Source: Candidatus Poribacteria bacterium
GTDB taxonomy: Bacteria > Poribacteria > WGA-4E > GCA-2687025
Assembly: GCA_016866785.1 (NCBI GenBank)
Contig: VGLH01000006.1
Span: 1-60,395 of the forward strand
Reading direction: 5' to 3'
DNA: 60,395 bases
Every line of letters starts with the position of its first letter. Positions within the stretch are counted from its first letter, which is position 1. The notes under the pieces are model-generated. The model saw only the letters and a program-made list of their open reading frames with translations. It made no database searches and was not told the origin of the DNA. The translations under genes and the position numbers were made by a program. Positions 40,092 through 49,898 of the stretch are shown piece after piece.

Positions 40092-41015
40092 CTAGACGAC
40101 GGATTCGTAGTAGGCGACCGTCCTTCGGATGCCCTCTTCCATAGGGGTGAAGCGGAAGTCGGGGAAGAGCTCCCGGAATCGCGCGTCGTCCATGATCTTT
40201 GTCGGCGCGCCATCTTGGTAGGATGCGTTGAAGGTGAGCTCACCTGCGTAGCCGAGGCTCCGGGCGATCATTTCGGCGAGCTGGCGGATCGTACTGCCGC
40301 TGTTCTGGGCGATGTTGACCGGCTCAATCAGGTCGCGATCCATTCCCAGCGATTGGGCGAGCACATCTGCCAGGTCCTCGACGTAGAGCCATTCGCGGAT
40401 GGGCTTCCCGGTTCCCCATATCTCGAACTGCGGCGCGCCCTCCCGCTTCGCCGCCAGTATGCGGATGATGAGCCCGTTGAGCGCATGGGTCTTGTTGGGA
40501 TCGGTGTGGTCGCCGGGCCCGTAGACGTTGGGGACGAACAGGTTGCTGGTGCGGATGCCGTGCTGCTTCGCGTAGCACATCGCAGCGACGACCGCCATCC
40601 GGCGCGTCGCGCCGTACGACAGCACCGACGGGTGAACGGGACCGTCCATCCATTCCGGCTCGCGGTAGACGTCGGCGATACCCGGATAGGCGCAGTTGGC
40701 GATGGGCTGGATGATGTGGACGCCAGGGCAGACGTCCCTCGCCGCCTCGTAGAGGCTCAGGATCATCTGCAGATTGTCATGGAGAACCTCAGCGGCGAAC
40801 TGGGTGACGTAGTGGACACTGCCGACGTGCGCGGCGCAGTTGACGATGGCGGCAGGGCGCGTCTGCCTCAAGAGTCGGCGAGTCGCGTCGGCGCTGCGCA
40901 GATCGACGCCGGTGCGTCGAGACGCCGCCGCTGCCGGGATTCCGTCGCGCTGTAGCCGATGCAGCACGTGGCTGCCGACGAATCCCGTTCCGCCCAGGAC
41001 CAAGACGTCGGACAT
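40092..41015 (-). CDS. NAD-dependent sugar epimerase/dehydratase (GDP-L-fucose synthase-like)
   Basis: A 307-residue extended SDR protein. NAD-binding VLVLGGTGFVGSHVLHRL; NAAHV-like region CAAHVGSVHY; NLFVPNVYGPGDHTDPNKTH resembles GDP-fucose synthase. The catalytic YxxxK is changed: Tyr134 is followed by Arg138 (YGATR), so the usual active-site lysine is replaced by arginine. That may reduce activity or mark a binding-only protein. Ends two bases beyond a convergent gene. It probably works in nucleotide-sugar or capsule synthesis with the adjacent FkbM methyltransferase gene. Confidence 0.8.
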   Translation of the reverse strand: MSDVLVLGGTGFVGSHVLHRLQRDGIPAAAASRRTGVDLRSADATRRLLRQTRPAAIVNCAAHVGSVHYVTQFAAEVLHDNLQMILSLYEAARDVCPGVHIIQPIANCAYPGIADVYREPEWMDGPVHPSVLSYGATRRMAVVAAMCYAKQHGIRTSNLFVPNVYGPGDHTDPNKTHALNGLIIRILAAKREGAPQFEIWGTGKPIREWLYVEDLADVLAQSLGMDRDLIEPVNIAQNSGSTIRQLAEMIARSLGYAGELTFNASYQDGAPTKIMDDARFRELFPDFRFTPMEEGIRRTVAYYESVV

Positions 41016-41049
41016 CGACCGAGGTCCTCTGGATCGTCTTGTCGATCCC

Positions 41050-41679
41050 CTAGGTCCCGTGCGGGACGTAGAGGTCCTTGGTTCCCAAACGTCCGTGCTT
41101 GACGTACTCGAAGCGAGCCAGGAGGTCTTCGACGCGGAGGTCGCTCTCGTCCGGGACTGACACGACGATTGCGCGTGGCTTGTGACGCTTCAGGTCCATC
41201 CCCTGAAGCACATCGTACTCCGAGCCGTTGACCGATACCGTAAGGAAGTCGATCCCGTCGGTTCTGCCCTCCAGGATCACGTCGAGGTAGGCGATCGGAA
41301 CCGGAACCTGCGCCAACCTCTTGCCCGTAGTCTTCTCCCGCTGCAGCGCGCCGGTGTCCGATGCCAGGAACGACCGCTGATCGTCACCCATGACCATGAC
41401 GAACGAACCGACGCTCCACGTGCCGCGGCGAGCCATGGCGACGTGCAGGACATTCGCCCTGGGGCGCGCGCGGACGCATTCCAGGTACGCCTGCGGATGG
41501 GGCTCCAAGCAGATGCCTCGCCAGCCCAGACGCTCGAACAGGTAGGAAACGCTGTTCGTGATGCCGTTGCCAGCGCCTACATCGACATAGAAGCCCGGCT
41601 CGTCGCTCTGCCTGATCCTCTGGAAGAGTCCGACGAGGAACCGGTCTTCGCCGTGCTCGGAGTAGGACGTTTCGGACAT
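41050..41679 (-). CDS. FkbM-family methyltransferase
   Basis: A 209-residue SAM-dependent methyltransferase of the FkbM type (sugar or polysaccharide O-methylation). Signature EHGEDRFLVGLF and SAM-binding GFYVDVGAGNGITNSVSYLF, then GWRGICLEPHPQAYLE. The C-terminal part (FLTVSVNGSEYDVLQGMDL) matches the family's 'DvEGxExxvLxg' strand, with Val-Asn-Gly in place of Glu. Start ATG 41679 (MSETSYSEHG); no clear ribosome binding site. Coding upstream to 41952 is antisense noise. Confidence 0.8.
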   Translation of the reverse strand: MSETSYSEHGEDRFLVGLFQRIRQSDEPGFYVDVGAGNGITNSVSYLFERLGWRGICLEPHPQAYLECVRARPRANVLHVAMARRGTWSVGSFVMVMGDDQRSFLASDTGALQREKTTGKRLAQVPVPIAYLDVILEGRTDGIDFLTVSVNGSEYDVLQGMDLKRHKPRAIVVSVPDESDLRVEDLLARFEYVKHGRLGTKDLYVPHGT

Positions 41680-41791
41680 CGCGTGGACGCCATCGGTTGG
41701 AAGTCGGCGGCGGTCGTGGCGCTTGACGCGTGAAGCATAGCAGGTGCGGCTGGGAGGGGCAACGCTGCGAGAGGCAACGCGACGAGGGGTC

Positions 41792-42490
41792 TCAGGCGAT
41801 GCACTCCAAGATGCCCCATGTGCTGGGGTCGCGGAATGTGGCGAGGTCGCGTCCGGCGCTCCACGCCTGATCCCTTCCGCTGGCGTCGTGGATGATGTAG
41901 TTGAACCCGATGCTGGGGAATCCGACCGGATCGAAGCTCGGAATCGCTCCACGGGTCAAGGCGATCCGGAGCCGGTACCCCTGTGCGAACGACTCGGAAG
42001 CCGTCTGGACCGCTGCATAGTCCGCGATGGCGACCTGGGTCGCGACGCCAGGCTCGCAGAGCCCCGCTCGCGGCGTGCGGCTTCCGGCTCCGCCCGGCAT
42101 GGCGTAGAAGTGGAAGCAGTGCTCCGTGTAGGTATCCCGCCGCAGGGAACCGCGCAGATCGAGGAAGAGCTCGACGCAGTCGGCGTCCCAGAACCGGGAG
42201 GGCTTCACGCGGGGTTCGCGGCGCAGGTTCGCCTGAACGGCGAAGTAGAGGGCATCGTCGTCCCATGCCGACGCAACGACGGCGAATGGGCTCGACGCCT
42301 CCTGTGCGAACGGATCGACGATCTGACAGTCCGCGGGCAGGTCCACGGCGGGTCCGCGCCATACGGCCGTCGCGCGGCGGCACGTGGCAATCGGCTGAAA
42401 GAAGTGGCGAGCGGCGAGCATGGGTCTCCGCGCCGGTCTTGGGGAACCAAACGGCGGGAACCAGGGGTTCCCGCCGTAGGTGTCGTGCAT
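41792..42490 (-). CDS. CBM9-like domain protein, no signal peptide
   Basis: A 232-residue protein whose residues about 45-230 resemble a carbohydrate-binding family 9-like domain (DDDALYFAVQANLRRE, CVELFLDLRGSLRRDTYTEH, FNYIIHDASGRDQAWSAG, ending ATFRDPSTWGILE). The N-terminal 40 residues are Pro/Arg-rich and no signal peptide is seen, so it may be cytoplasmic or the annotated start may be wrong. It follows ppdK by 12 bases on the same strand. Confidence 0.65.
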   Translation of the reverse strand: MHDTYGGNPWFPPFGSPRPARRPMLAARHFFQPIATCRRATAVWRGPAVDLPADCQIVDPFAQEASSPFAVVASAWDDDALYFAVQANLRREPRVKPSRFWDADCVELFLDLRGSLRRDTYTEHCFHFYAMPGGAGSRTPRAGLCEPGVATQVAIADYAAVQTASESFAQGYRLRIALTRGAIPSFDPVGFPSIGFNYIIHDASGRDQAWSAGRDLATFRDPSTWGILECIA

Positions 42491-42502
42491 CGACGAGTCG
42501 AG

Positions 42503-45256
42503 CTATGAGATCTCGCGCGACTTCGAGTCGGCGTCCTGCTCCTTGAGGACCGCCTGCGCCGCCGCGAGACGCGCGATCGGCACGCGGAAGGGCGAGCAGC
42601 TCACGTAGTCGAGTCCGGTTCTGTGGCAGAACTCGACCGAGCTGGGGTCGCCGCCGTGCTCTCCGCAGATGCCGACCTTCAGGTTCGCCCGCGTCTGCCG
42701 TCCTCGGCTCGTTCCGATTTCCATGAGCTGTCCGACGCCGTCCCGATCGATCGACTGGAACGGGTCGTTCGCGAAGAGCTCCTGCTCGAGATAGAGCGGG
42801 AGGAACTTCGCGGCGTCGTCGCGGGAGATGCCGTAGGTCGTCTGCGTCAGGTCGTTCGTGCCGAACGAGAAGAACTCGGCTTCCTCGGCGATCTTGTCGG
42901 CAACGAGCGCCGCGCGCGGGAGCTCGATCATCGTCCCGACGAGGTACTCGACCTTCCGTCCGGTGGCGGCGAAGACCTCCTCGGCAGCGGAGACGACGAT
43001 CTCCTTCTGGAGCCGCAGCTCCTTGGGCGTCGCAACCAGCGGGATCATGATCTCCGGCAGGACGGTGACGCCCTCCGCGGCGACCTGGCACGCCGCCTCG
43101 AAGATGGCGCGCGCCTGCATCGCCGTGATCTCCGGGAACGCGATCCCCAGTCGGCAGCCTCGGTGACCGAGCATCGGGTTCGCCTCGTGGAGCGACACCA
43201 TCTTCGCCTCGATCGTCTCGACGGAGACGCCCATCTGCGAGGCGACCTCCTCGACTTCGGCGGCTTCGTGCGGGAGGAATTCGTGGAGCGGCGGGTCCAG
43301 CGTGCGGATTGTCACAGGCAGACCATCCATCACGCGGAAGATGCCGGCGAAATCCTCGCGCTGCATCGGGAGCAGCTTGGCGAGAGCCTTCTCACGCCCT
43401 TCCTGGCTGTTGGAGAGGATCATCTCGCGAACCGCGACGATCCGGTTCCCGCCGAAGAACATGTGTTCGGTGCGGCAGAGACCGATGCCCTCGGCGCCGA
43501 ACGCGACGGCGTTGGTCGCCTGATCGGGCTGGTCGGCGTTCGTCCGGATGCGGAGGCGGCGCACCTTGTCCGCCCACTCCATCACCTGGCTGAACAAGCC
43601 GTAAGTCTGGCTCTTGGCGGGGTCGAGCGTCTTGTCGAGCAGAACCTGCACGACTTCGCTGGGAGCCGTCGCGATGCGACCCTCGAACACGCGCCCCGTC
43701 GTGCCCTCGATGGAGATGTACTCGCCTTCGCGGATGATCTTGCCGTCGACGGTGATCGTCTTCTTGCCGTAATCGATCGCCAGCGCCTGGCAGCCGCAGA
43801 CGCAGACCTTGCCCATCTGCCGCGCCACCAACGCCGCATGACTGCTCACGCCGCCGCGCGCGGTCAGGATGCCCTCCGACGCGAGCATGCCGCGCAGGTC
43901 TTCCGGGCTCGTCTCAACGCGGACGAGGATGACCTCCTCGCCACGGCGGGTTCGCGCTTCGGCTTCCGAAGCGGCGAAGACGACGCGTCCGCAGGCAGCG
44001 CCGGGACCCGCTGGCAAGCCGGTCGCCAACAGGCGGCGGTCCCGAACGGCTCGGTCCAGATCGGCAATGGCGAAGATCGGCGCGAGAATCTGGGCGAGGG
44101 AGTCCGCAGGAATGCGCCGGATGGCTTCCTGCCAATCGATGAGACCCTCCCGCTCCATCTCGACGGCGATGCGGACCGCAGCGAGCCCCGTCCGCTTGCC
44201 GTTCCGCGTCTGGAGCATGTACAGGTGGTTGTTCTCGACCGTGAACTCGAAGTCCTGCATGTCGCGGAAGTGCGTCTCAAGCGTGCTTCGCACCTCTTCG
44301 AGCTCGTCGTACGCCGCCGGCATCTCCGATTTGAGCTTGGCAATCGGCTGGGGGGTACGGACGCCGGCGACGACGTCCTCGCCCTGGGCGTTGATGAGGT
44401 AGTCGCCGTAGAAGACCTTCTCGCCGGTCGCGGGATCGCGTGTGAACGCGACGCCCGTCGCGGACGTGTTGCCGAGGTTCCCGAACACCATCGTCTGCAC
44501 GTTGACGGCGGTTCCCCATTCGTGCGGGATGCCGTACTTCCGGCGGTAGACGATGGCGCGCTCGTTGTTCCATGAGCCGAAGACCGCGCCCACAGCGCCC
44601 CAAAGCTGCTCTTCGGGGGAATCCGGGAACGCGGAGCCTGTTCGCTCGCGGATGAGCGCTTTGTAGCGCTTCACGAGTTCCTTCAGGTGATCGGCGGAGA
44701 GGTCGGTGTCGGTCTCCGCGCCGACCTCAGCCTTGAGGTGGGACATGATCTCGTCGAAGGGCTCGTGCTCGTCCTCGGAGCGAGGCTGGACGCCCATCAC
44801 GACATCGCCGTACATCTGGACGAATCGGCGGTAGCTGTCCCAGGCGAAACGCGCATCGCCGGACAAGCGCGCGAGCGCGTCTACGGTTCCCTCGCCGAGC
44901 CCGAGGTTGAGGATCGTGTCCATCATGCCCGGCATCGACTCGCGGGCGCCGGAACGCACCGACACGAGCAGCGGATTGTCGGGATCGCTGAACCGCTTGC
45001 CGGTTTCTTCCTCGACGAGCTTGAGGGCTTCGGCGACTTGAGCGCGCAGCTCCGGCGGGTAGGTCTCGCCGTGGTCGTAGTAGTAGGAGCAGACTTCGGT
45101 CGTGATCGTGAATCCGGGAGGCACGGGCAGTCCGATGCGGCGCATTTCTGCAAGGTTCGCGCCCTTGCCGCCGAGCAGAGCCTTCATCTTCGCGTTGCCA
45201 TCGGTGCGCGCCCGGCCGAACGAGTAGACGTACTTCGGTGTGCCGGCCTGTGACAC
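42503..45256 (-). CDS. ppdK: Pyruvate, phosphate dikinase
   Basis: A 917-residue PEP-forming/consuming enzyme linking pyruvate, ATP and phosphate with PEP, AMP and PPi. N-terminal ATP-grasp domain ([32 protein letters not shown]), phosphohistidine swivelling domain with catalytic His473 in [13 protein letters not shown], and C-terminal PEP/pyruvate barrel ([28 protein letters not shown] near residue 865, and [19 protein letters not shown]). Length is normal. Start GTG 45256 with AGGAGG about 7 bases upstream. Confidence 0.95.
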   Translation of the reverse strand: MSQAGTPKYVYSFGRARTDGNAKMKALLGGKGANLAEMRRIGLPVPPGFTITTEVCSYYYDHGETYPPELRAQVAEALKLVEEETGKRFSDPDNPLLVSVRSGARESMPGMMDTILNLGLGEGTVDALARLSGDARFAWDSYRRFVQMYGDVVMGVQPRSEDEHEPFDEIMSHLKAEVGAETDTDLSADHLKELVKRYKALIRERTGSAFPDSPEEQLWGAVGAVFGSWNNERAIVYRRKYGIPHEWGTAVNVQTMVFGNLGNTSATGVAFTRDPATGEKVFYGDYLINAQGEDVVAGVRTPQPIAKLKSEMPAAYDELEEVRSTLETHFRDMQDFEFTVENNHLYMLQTRNGKRTGLAAVRIAVEMEREGLIDWQEAIRRIPADSLAQILAPIFAIADLDRAVRDRRLLATGLPAGPGAACGRVVFAASEAEARTRRGEEVILVRVETSPEDLRGMLASEGILTARGGVSSHAALVARQMGKVCVCGCQALAIDYGKKTITVDGKIIREGEYISIEGTTGRVFEGRIATAPSEVVQVLLDKTLDPAKSQTYGLFSQVMEWADKVRRLRIRTNADQPDQATNAVAFGAEGIGLCRTEHMFFGGNRIVAVREMILSNSQEGREKALAKLLPMQREDFAGIFRVMDGLPVTIRTLDPPLHEFLPHEAAEVEEVASQMGVSVETIEAKMVSLHEANPMLGHRGCRLGIAFPEITAMQARAIFEAACQVAAEGVTVLPEIMIPLVATPKELRLQKEIVVSAAEEVFAATGRKVEYLVGTMIELPRAALVADKIAEEAEFFSFGTNDLTQTTYGISRDDAAKFLPLYLEQELFANDPFQSIDRDGVGQLMEIGTSRGRQTRANLKVGICGEHGGDPSSVEFCHRTGLDYVSCSPFRVPIARLAAAQAVLKEQDADSKSREIS

Positions 45257-45405
45257 GGAACGGTCCTCCTAGCGTGTTGGGCGAAGTCCTTGCGCTTTCC
45301 GGCTCATCGTGTCCCCCTCCATGATAGCCGACACGATGGCGCCCCGTCGGCACACAGACGCCCAGCCGGACCTTCCCCGCGACGCCAGCGGACGCGTCGG
45401 GCAGG

Positions 45406-46761
45406 CTACATGGAGTAGATCATCCGGTTCGCTTCATCGAAGTCGGGCTGGAGCGGGTCGGTGGACAGGAAAAGCTTCTGGTACGGCTCGTAGAGCTGGA
45501 TGTAGCTCCAGTTGACGCCGCACAGAATCTTGCTCTCGTTCGCCAGTTTGACGAACTTTCCTCGGAACTTGGCGCGTGTCGTCTCCGGCGGGTTACGCAT
45601 CGCGTGCTGGATCTGCTCTTCGGTCACGACGCGCTCCATCAGGCCGCGCCGCTCCATGCCGTAGAAGATGCCCTTGTTCGTATCGATGTTATGGTACTCG
45701 AGATCGAGCCGCAGCGTCGCGTAGCTGTCCCACTCGATGCCCCGCGACGCGACGTAGGACTCGATGATCTTTCGTTTGGCGACCCAGTCGAGGTACCGAT
45801 CCAGCGATTCCGGGTCTTCTTCCAGCCCGCTCAGAACCAGGTCCCACCGCCGCAGCGTGTCGCGGATCACCGGGTCGCGGTCCCTGGCGAAGTACTTCTC
45901 GGCAAGGGACCAGTACTCCCGTTGGAGCGCGACGGCGGACATCTTCTTGCCGCTCTGCAGTTCGATCTCGCGCTTGCACGTCAGGTCATCGCTGATCTGC
46001 ATGATGGCGCGCACCGATTCGCGGAGCTCCAGCCGCTTGTCGAGGGCGTTTTCCTCGATCATCTGGAGCACGAGCGCGGTAGTCGCCACCTTCAGGTGCG
46101 TGACGAACTCGGACATGTTCGAGTCGCCGACGATGACGTGCAGGCGGCGGTACTTCTCGCGGTCGGCGTGGGGTTCGTCGCGCGTGTTGATGATGCCGCG
46201 AGCCGTCGTCGTCGCGATGGAGATGTCTTCGCGGATGTGCTGGGCGCGCTGGGAGATCGCGAAGCGTCCCCGGTTCTCCGGTCGCACCTTTCCCGCTCCG
46301 CAGTAGACTTGCCGAGACACGAAGAACGGGATGAGCTGCGTCGCCATCTGCCGGAACCCGATGTTCCGGTCCATCAGGTAGTTCTCGTGGCATCCGTACG
46401 TATTTCCGGGCGTGTCCGTGTTGTTCTTGAACACGGAGATGCGGCTCATGAAGCTGTCCTGGCGCATGCGCTTCTCGGCGGAAGCCGCCAGGGACTCGAT
46501 GATGCGCTCGCCCGCGCGGTCGTGCATGACGAGCTCGAGAACGTCGTCGCACTCCGGCGTCGCGTACTCTGGGTGGCATCCGATGTCTTGGTAGAACCGC
46601 GCGCCGTTCTCCAGGAACACGTCGGGGTACATCCTGCCCGAGATGATCTCCCGGAAGAGGTACATGACGGCGTTCTGGATCGACAGGGCTTTGCCGCCCC
46701 GGCGGTCTGAGGAGCAGATGATTCCGTACTCGTTCTCGAGTCCGAAGATGCGCCGCTTCAC
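45406..46761 (-). CDS. pafA: Pup--protein ligase
   Basis: This enzyme attaches a Pup-type modifier to lysines of target proteins for proteasomal degradation. It has 451 residues, the length of Mycobacterium PafA (452). The N-terminus RRIFGLENEYGI carries the catalytic/Mg Glu; HPEYATPECDDVLELVMHD, FKNNTDTPGNTYGCHENYL, RPIINTRDEPHAD-like (GIINTRDEPHADREKYRRLH) and VIVGDSNMSEFVTHLK are all PafA/Dop family marks. The Dop-specific loop near residue 40-70 is absent, so PafA rather than the depupylase. Start GTG 46761, with GAAAGG upstream. It lies 33 bases after prcA and is probably co-transcribed with it. Confidence 0.93.
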   Translation of the reverse strand: MKRRIFGLENEYGIICSSDRRGGKALSIQNAVMYLFREIISGRMYPDVFLENGARFYQDIGCHPEYATPECDDVLELVMHDRAGERIIESLAASAEKRMRQDSFMSRISVFKNNTDTPGNTYGCHENYLMDRNIGFRQMATQLIPFFVSRQVYCGAGKVRPENRGRFAISQRAQHIREDISIATTTARGIINTRDEPHADREKYRRLHVIVGDSNMSEFVTHLKVATTALVLQMIEENALDKRLELRESVRAIMQISDDLTCKREIELQSGKKMSAVALQREYWSLAEKYFARDRDPVIRDTLRRWDLVLSGLEEDPESLDRYLDWVAKRKIIESYVASRGIEWDSYATLRLDLEYHNIDTNKGIFYGMERRGLMERVVTEEQIQHAMRNPPETTRAKFRGKFVKLANESKILCGVNWSYIQLYEPYQKLFLSTDPLQPDFDEANRMIYSM

Positions 46762-46794
46762 AGACCGACCTTTCGGACGGTGGGCAGGACGCGG

Positions 46795-47532
46795 TTACGA
46801 TGCCACGTCGCCGATCAGGTCGGCGATTTCCTCGCTTGCCAGTCGGCGGAACTTTCGCCGCCCGCGATGCCGATCCAAGACAGCCACCTCGAGCCGCTCG
46901 CTGGAGATCTCTTCACGAGCCCCTTCCGCTTCGTCCTGATCGGTCTCGTCGCCCTCCCGCACGGTGCGCAGGGCGTCCAGCGCCAACCGCACTGCCGCGT
47001 CCAATGCCAAGCCTTCAGCGAACCGCTCGAGAAGCCAGGACCGGAGCGCTTCGGCTTTCCCTCCGATCACGGACACGTTCTTGTCTTCGGAGAGTCGACC
47101 GTCGTAGGAGATGCGATAGAGGCGCGTCGGAGATATGCCGGGCTCACCGACTTCCGCGACGAGGAGCTCAATCTCGAGCGGCTTCGCGTCGAACTGTCGC
47201 CAGACGTTCCCGACGTACTGCGAGTAGAGGTTCGCGAGCCATCGCGCGGTGACGTCCTCGCGTGAGTAAGTATACCCCTTTACCTCGGAGTGCTCAATTC
47301 CCACCATTCGCAGCGGATCGTACTCCTGGAAGCTGCCGACGCCTGCGAACGCGATCCGGTCGTAGACCTCGGACACCTTGTTGAGCGTGGAACTCGCGTT
47401 CTCCGCGATGAACGCGACTCCATCGGCGTACTCGACGGCGAGAACCTCGCGGCCCAGCTCGATGCCCCGCCGCGCGAGCTCGTCCTTTTCCTGCATGATT
47501 TGTTCGGGCGACACAAGCAGCGGCGATGGCAT
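46795..47532 (-). CDS. prcA: Proteasome alpha subunit
   Basis: The 245-residue structural alpha subunit of the bacterial 20S proteasome. It forms the outer gate rings around beta rings. N-terminal SPEQIMQEKDELARRGIELG is the conserved gating helix; FIAENASSTLNKVSEVYDRI, FAGVGSFQEYDPLRMVGI, GYTYSREDVTARWLANLY and LYRISYDGRLSEDKNVSVIGG match actinobacterial PrcA. The C-terminal tail (EVAVLDRHRGRRKFRRL) is normal. No prcB lies upstream; a plus-strand gene begins 328 bases away. CGAGGG precedes ATG 47532. Confidence 0.94.
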   Translation of the reverse strand: MPSPLLVSPEQIMQEKDELARRGIELGREVLAVEYADGVAFIAENASSTLNKVSEVYDRIAFAGVGSFQEYDPLRMVGIEHSEVKGYTYSREDVTARWLANLYSQYVGNVWRQFDAKPLEIELLVAEVGEPGISPTRLYRISYDGRLSEDKNVSVIGGKAEALRSWLLERFAEGLALDAAVRLALDALRTVREGDETDQDEAEGAREEISSERLEVAVLDRHRGRRKFRRLASEEIADLIGDVAS

Positions 47533-47869
47533 GTAGACCCTCGCATCGGGTGGCGGCGTTCCAGTCGGACGTTTGTCGAGGCTGTGTGGGGAGAGGATAT
47601 CGCCGACCGCGCAGGCGGGTCAATTCGGCGAGGCAATATAAAGAGCCGCCAGTGCGTGCGATGCACCAGCGGCAAAGAAAGAGGTCAACTGAATTCTCCA
47701 CAATGATAACCGCTTTGGTCAGGTTCGGCAACGCGCGCGGTCCCACGCGCCGATGCTGCCATCGCCATGGAGCCCATGGCAGAACGCGCCTCCGTCCGTG
47801 TTGATGACCTTCCGCCGCCGTGGTAGACTAGGCTTCCTGCTGTGACACCCTCGCGCAAGGATGACCCCT
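47533..47869. other. Divergent intergenic region (prcA / CDP-alcohol transferase)
   Basis: About 337 bases without a convincing gene. No pup-, dop- or prcB-like frame occurs in any reading frame. It holds the plus-strand promoter at 47801-47829; a TTTATATT near 47640 on the minus strand may be part of the prcA promoter, but no good -35 was found. Confidence 0.5.
47801..47829 (+). promoter_or_regulatory. Promoter of the CDP-alcohol phosphatidyltransferase gene
   Basis: TTGATG (47801-47806), 17-base spacer, TAGACT (47824-47829), about 40 bases before the start codon. Confidence 0.5.
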
Positions 47870-48529
47870 ATGGCGGCGGACGTGGGAACGCAAGTGGATC
47901 GAGCGGCGAGGAGAGCGCTCGAAGTCGTGTCGTTGCCAGTGGCGAGGGCGTCCGTGTGGTTGGGCGTGTCTCCCGACGTACTGACCGCACTAGGATTCGT
48001 CGGCAACGTCGTCGTCGCGGCTCTCATCATCCAGGGGCGTCTTGCCATCGCCGGGGTCGTCATGATCTTGGCAGGCCTGTTCGACGCGCTCGACGGCGCG
48101 GCGGCGCGGCTCGCCGAGCGCGCGGGGAAATCGGGCGCGTTGCTTGATTCGGTCATCGACCGATACGCGGAGTCCGCGGTGTACATGGGGCTACTGATCT
48201 ACTTCTTCAGAGCGAACCATCTGCTCGGAGTGGCGTTGGCGTTCCTCGCCATCATCGGTTCGCTGCTGGTCAGCTACATCCGGGCTCGGGCTGAAGGCCT
48301 CAACATCCAGTGTCGCGTTGGGTTGATGCAGCGCGGCGAGAGGATCGTGCTGCTCGCCGTCGGACTGATCTGGGGCACGTGGTGGCCCTTCGAGTGGGCG
48401 TCGTCGTCGCTCGGATCGGCTCCGTTCCTGGTCTTCTGCCTCGGTGTCCTTGCCCTGCTGGCGCATATCACGGCGCTGCACCGCCTGATCTTCTCCTACA
48501 ACGCCCTGCAGCGTGCTGCCCGTTCCTAG
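47870..48529 (+). CDS. CDP-alcohol phosphatidyltransferase family protein
   Basis: A 219-residue inner-membrane enzyme of phospholipid synthesis. The family signature DG-x2-AR-x8-G-x3-D-x3-D is complete as LDGAAARLAERAGKSG followed by ALLDSVIDRY. Five or six hydrophobic segments. Relatives make phosphatidylglycerol phosphate, phosphatidylinositol phosphate or related head groups; which alcohol is used is unknown. ATG 47870 has AAGGA 8 bases upstream; ATG 47861 is an alternative. Confidence 0.85.
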   Translation: MAADVGTQVDRAARRALEVVSLPVARASVWLGVSPDVLTALGFVGNVVVAALIIQGRLAIAGVVMILAGLFDALDGAAARLAERAGKSGALLDSVIDRYAESAVYMGLLIYFFRANHLLGVALAFLAIIGSLLVSYIRARAEGLNIQCRVGLMQRGERIVLLAVGLIWGTWWPFEWASSSLGSAPFLVFCLGVLALLAHITALHRLIFSYNALQRAARS

Positions 48530-48572
48530 GTCTGCGGTCAGAGCGCGAGATCGAACTCACCGAGGATTTCCC

Positions 48573-49667
48573 ATGGGCTCCATGCTCCGATGCGACCGAG
48601 TTGCCGCTGTCGTCCTGCTGCTGGCGCTGGCGCTTCCCGCGTTCTGCCAGGTCGGCGAGGATGCAGACGTGTCCATGCGACCCGAAGGGCTGATCGCATA
48701 CGTCGAGCAGCGCCCCAAACCGACGCGCGACGGCATCGCCGCCTTCTTCGGGATCGCCAAGTTCCTGCGAACGTCCAACATCTACGACCAGTTCTCGTTC
48801 GACGTTTTCACGATGCGCTCAGATGGCACGGATCGCCGCCAACTGACCACCGACGGCATGAACCGCAACCCGGTCTGGTCGCGCGACGGGAAGTGGCTGG
48901 CGTACATCAACGGTCCCCAGCAGATTCAGAGCCTGTTCGTCGTGCGAGCCGATGGCACGGGGCGTCGCCCCCTCTTGGATCGCGAAGTCGCCATCCGGGC
49001 GTTCTGGTGGTCGCTCGACAGCACGCGTCTGCTCGTAGCTGTCGCGTCTCGGCGAGGCGGAGTCGAGCTCGAGGGGCGCGTGATCCAGGTGGAGACAGGC
49101 GACGTGAGTCGGCTCTCGAATAGCGACTGGATGCGCGGCTGGAATCACTGGGAACCGGGCAAGACCGAAGTCGTCAATCCGCGCACGCGCCTGTTGGACG
49201 CGCTGGCGGGCGTCGAGTTCCCCTACTGGTCGCCGGATGCCCAGTTCGTCGCGTTCGTTCGGGACGGCTCTCTGGCGCTGGCGCACGTGGAGACGGTGTC
49301 ATCCAGCGGGCAGTGGTTCCTCTTCAACAACGAGCCCCCAGCCGACGGCATCTTCGACTGGTCCTGGGACGGTCAGAGCCTGCTCTTCCAGATCGCCGGG
49401 AGCCCTGCCATCGCTACGCTGGCAGACGGGAAGTGGGGCGACATCATACCCATTACGACTCGTCGAGCCCAGGCGGCGTCTATCAACGACACAGGATCGC
49501 GCGTCGCATTCACGACGGTTCCGCCCGGTCAGAGGAATGCGGAGATCTTCGTCGTCGACCGGACGGGTGACAACGAGACGCGTCTGACTCACTCCATCGT
49601 GAACCACCTCGATCTGCACTGGCAGCCTGTGACGACGACGCCCATCGGCGCCGCCCAGGGCGAGTAG
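48573..49667 (+). CDS. Secreted TolB-like beta-propeller protein
   Basis: A 364-residue protein with a signal peptide (VAAVVLLLALALPAFCQ) and PD40/TolB-type propeller repeats such as FTMRSDGTDRRQLTTDGM, PVWSRDGKWLAYI, PYWSPDAQFVAFVRDG and IFVVDRTGDNETRLTH. TolB relatives bind proteins in the periplasm. There is no pal or tol gene nearby, so it is not assigned as tolB. CGAGGA precedes ATG 48573. Confidence 0.75.
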   Translation: MGSMLRCDRVAAVVLLLALALPAFCQVGEDADVSMRPEGLIAYVEQRPKPTRDGIAAFFGIAKFLRTSNIYDQFSFDVFTMRSDGTDRRQLTTDGMNRNPVWSRDGKWLAYINGPQQIQSLFVVRADGTGRRPLLDREVAIRAFWWSLDSTRLLVAVASRRGGVELEGRVIQVETGDVSRLSNSDWMRGWNHWEPGKTEVVNPRTRLLDALAGVEFPYWSPDAQFVAFVRDGSLALAHVETVSSSGQWFLFNNEPPADGIFDWSWDGQSLLFQIAGSPAIATLADGKWGDIIPITTRRAQAASINDTGSRVAFTTVPPGQRNAEIFVVDRTGDNETRLTHSIVNHLDLHWQPVTTTPIGAAQGE

Positions 49668-49712
49668 CCGATTCCGCGTGACATCGAGACCCGCCCATCT
49701 GCCGGTCACGGC

Positions 49713-49742
49713 TTGACAGCTTGTGCGCGGCGAGACAATACT
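49713..49742 (+). promoter_or_regulatory. Promoter-like element before HEAT lipoprotein gene
   Basis: TTGACA (49713-49718), 18-base spacer, AATACT (49737-49742). About 160 bases before ATG 49899. Confidence 0.4.
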
Positions 49743-49898
49743 TTAGGAACGCTACGTAAGCCACTCGTCGACTGATTACCCTCCTCTCGCTTCCGAGTCG
49801 CCCACAACGACCCGGGGCTTCGACTTCCCACCCCAGAGCCAGTTCCTTCCATCCTCCACGGCGCGTTGACGCCGGATCGAGACTGGAGCATCGGATCC

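Noticed and set aside
42623-44575. 650-residue plus-strand frame antisense to ppdK
   Set aside because: Same kind of shadow; ppdK motifs are clear on the other strand.
47294-47746. Candidate pup, dop or prcB upstream of prcA
   Set aside because: No frame ending in GGQ/GGE or with beta-subunit or Dop features was found in any of the six frames.
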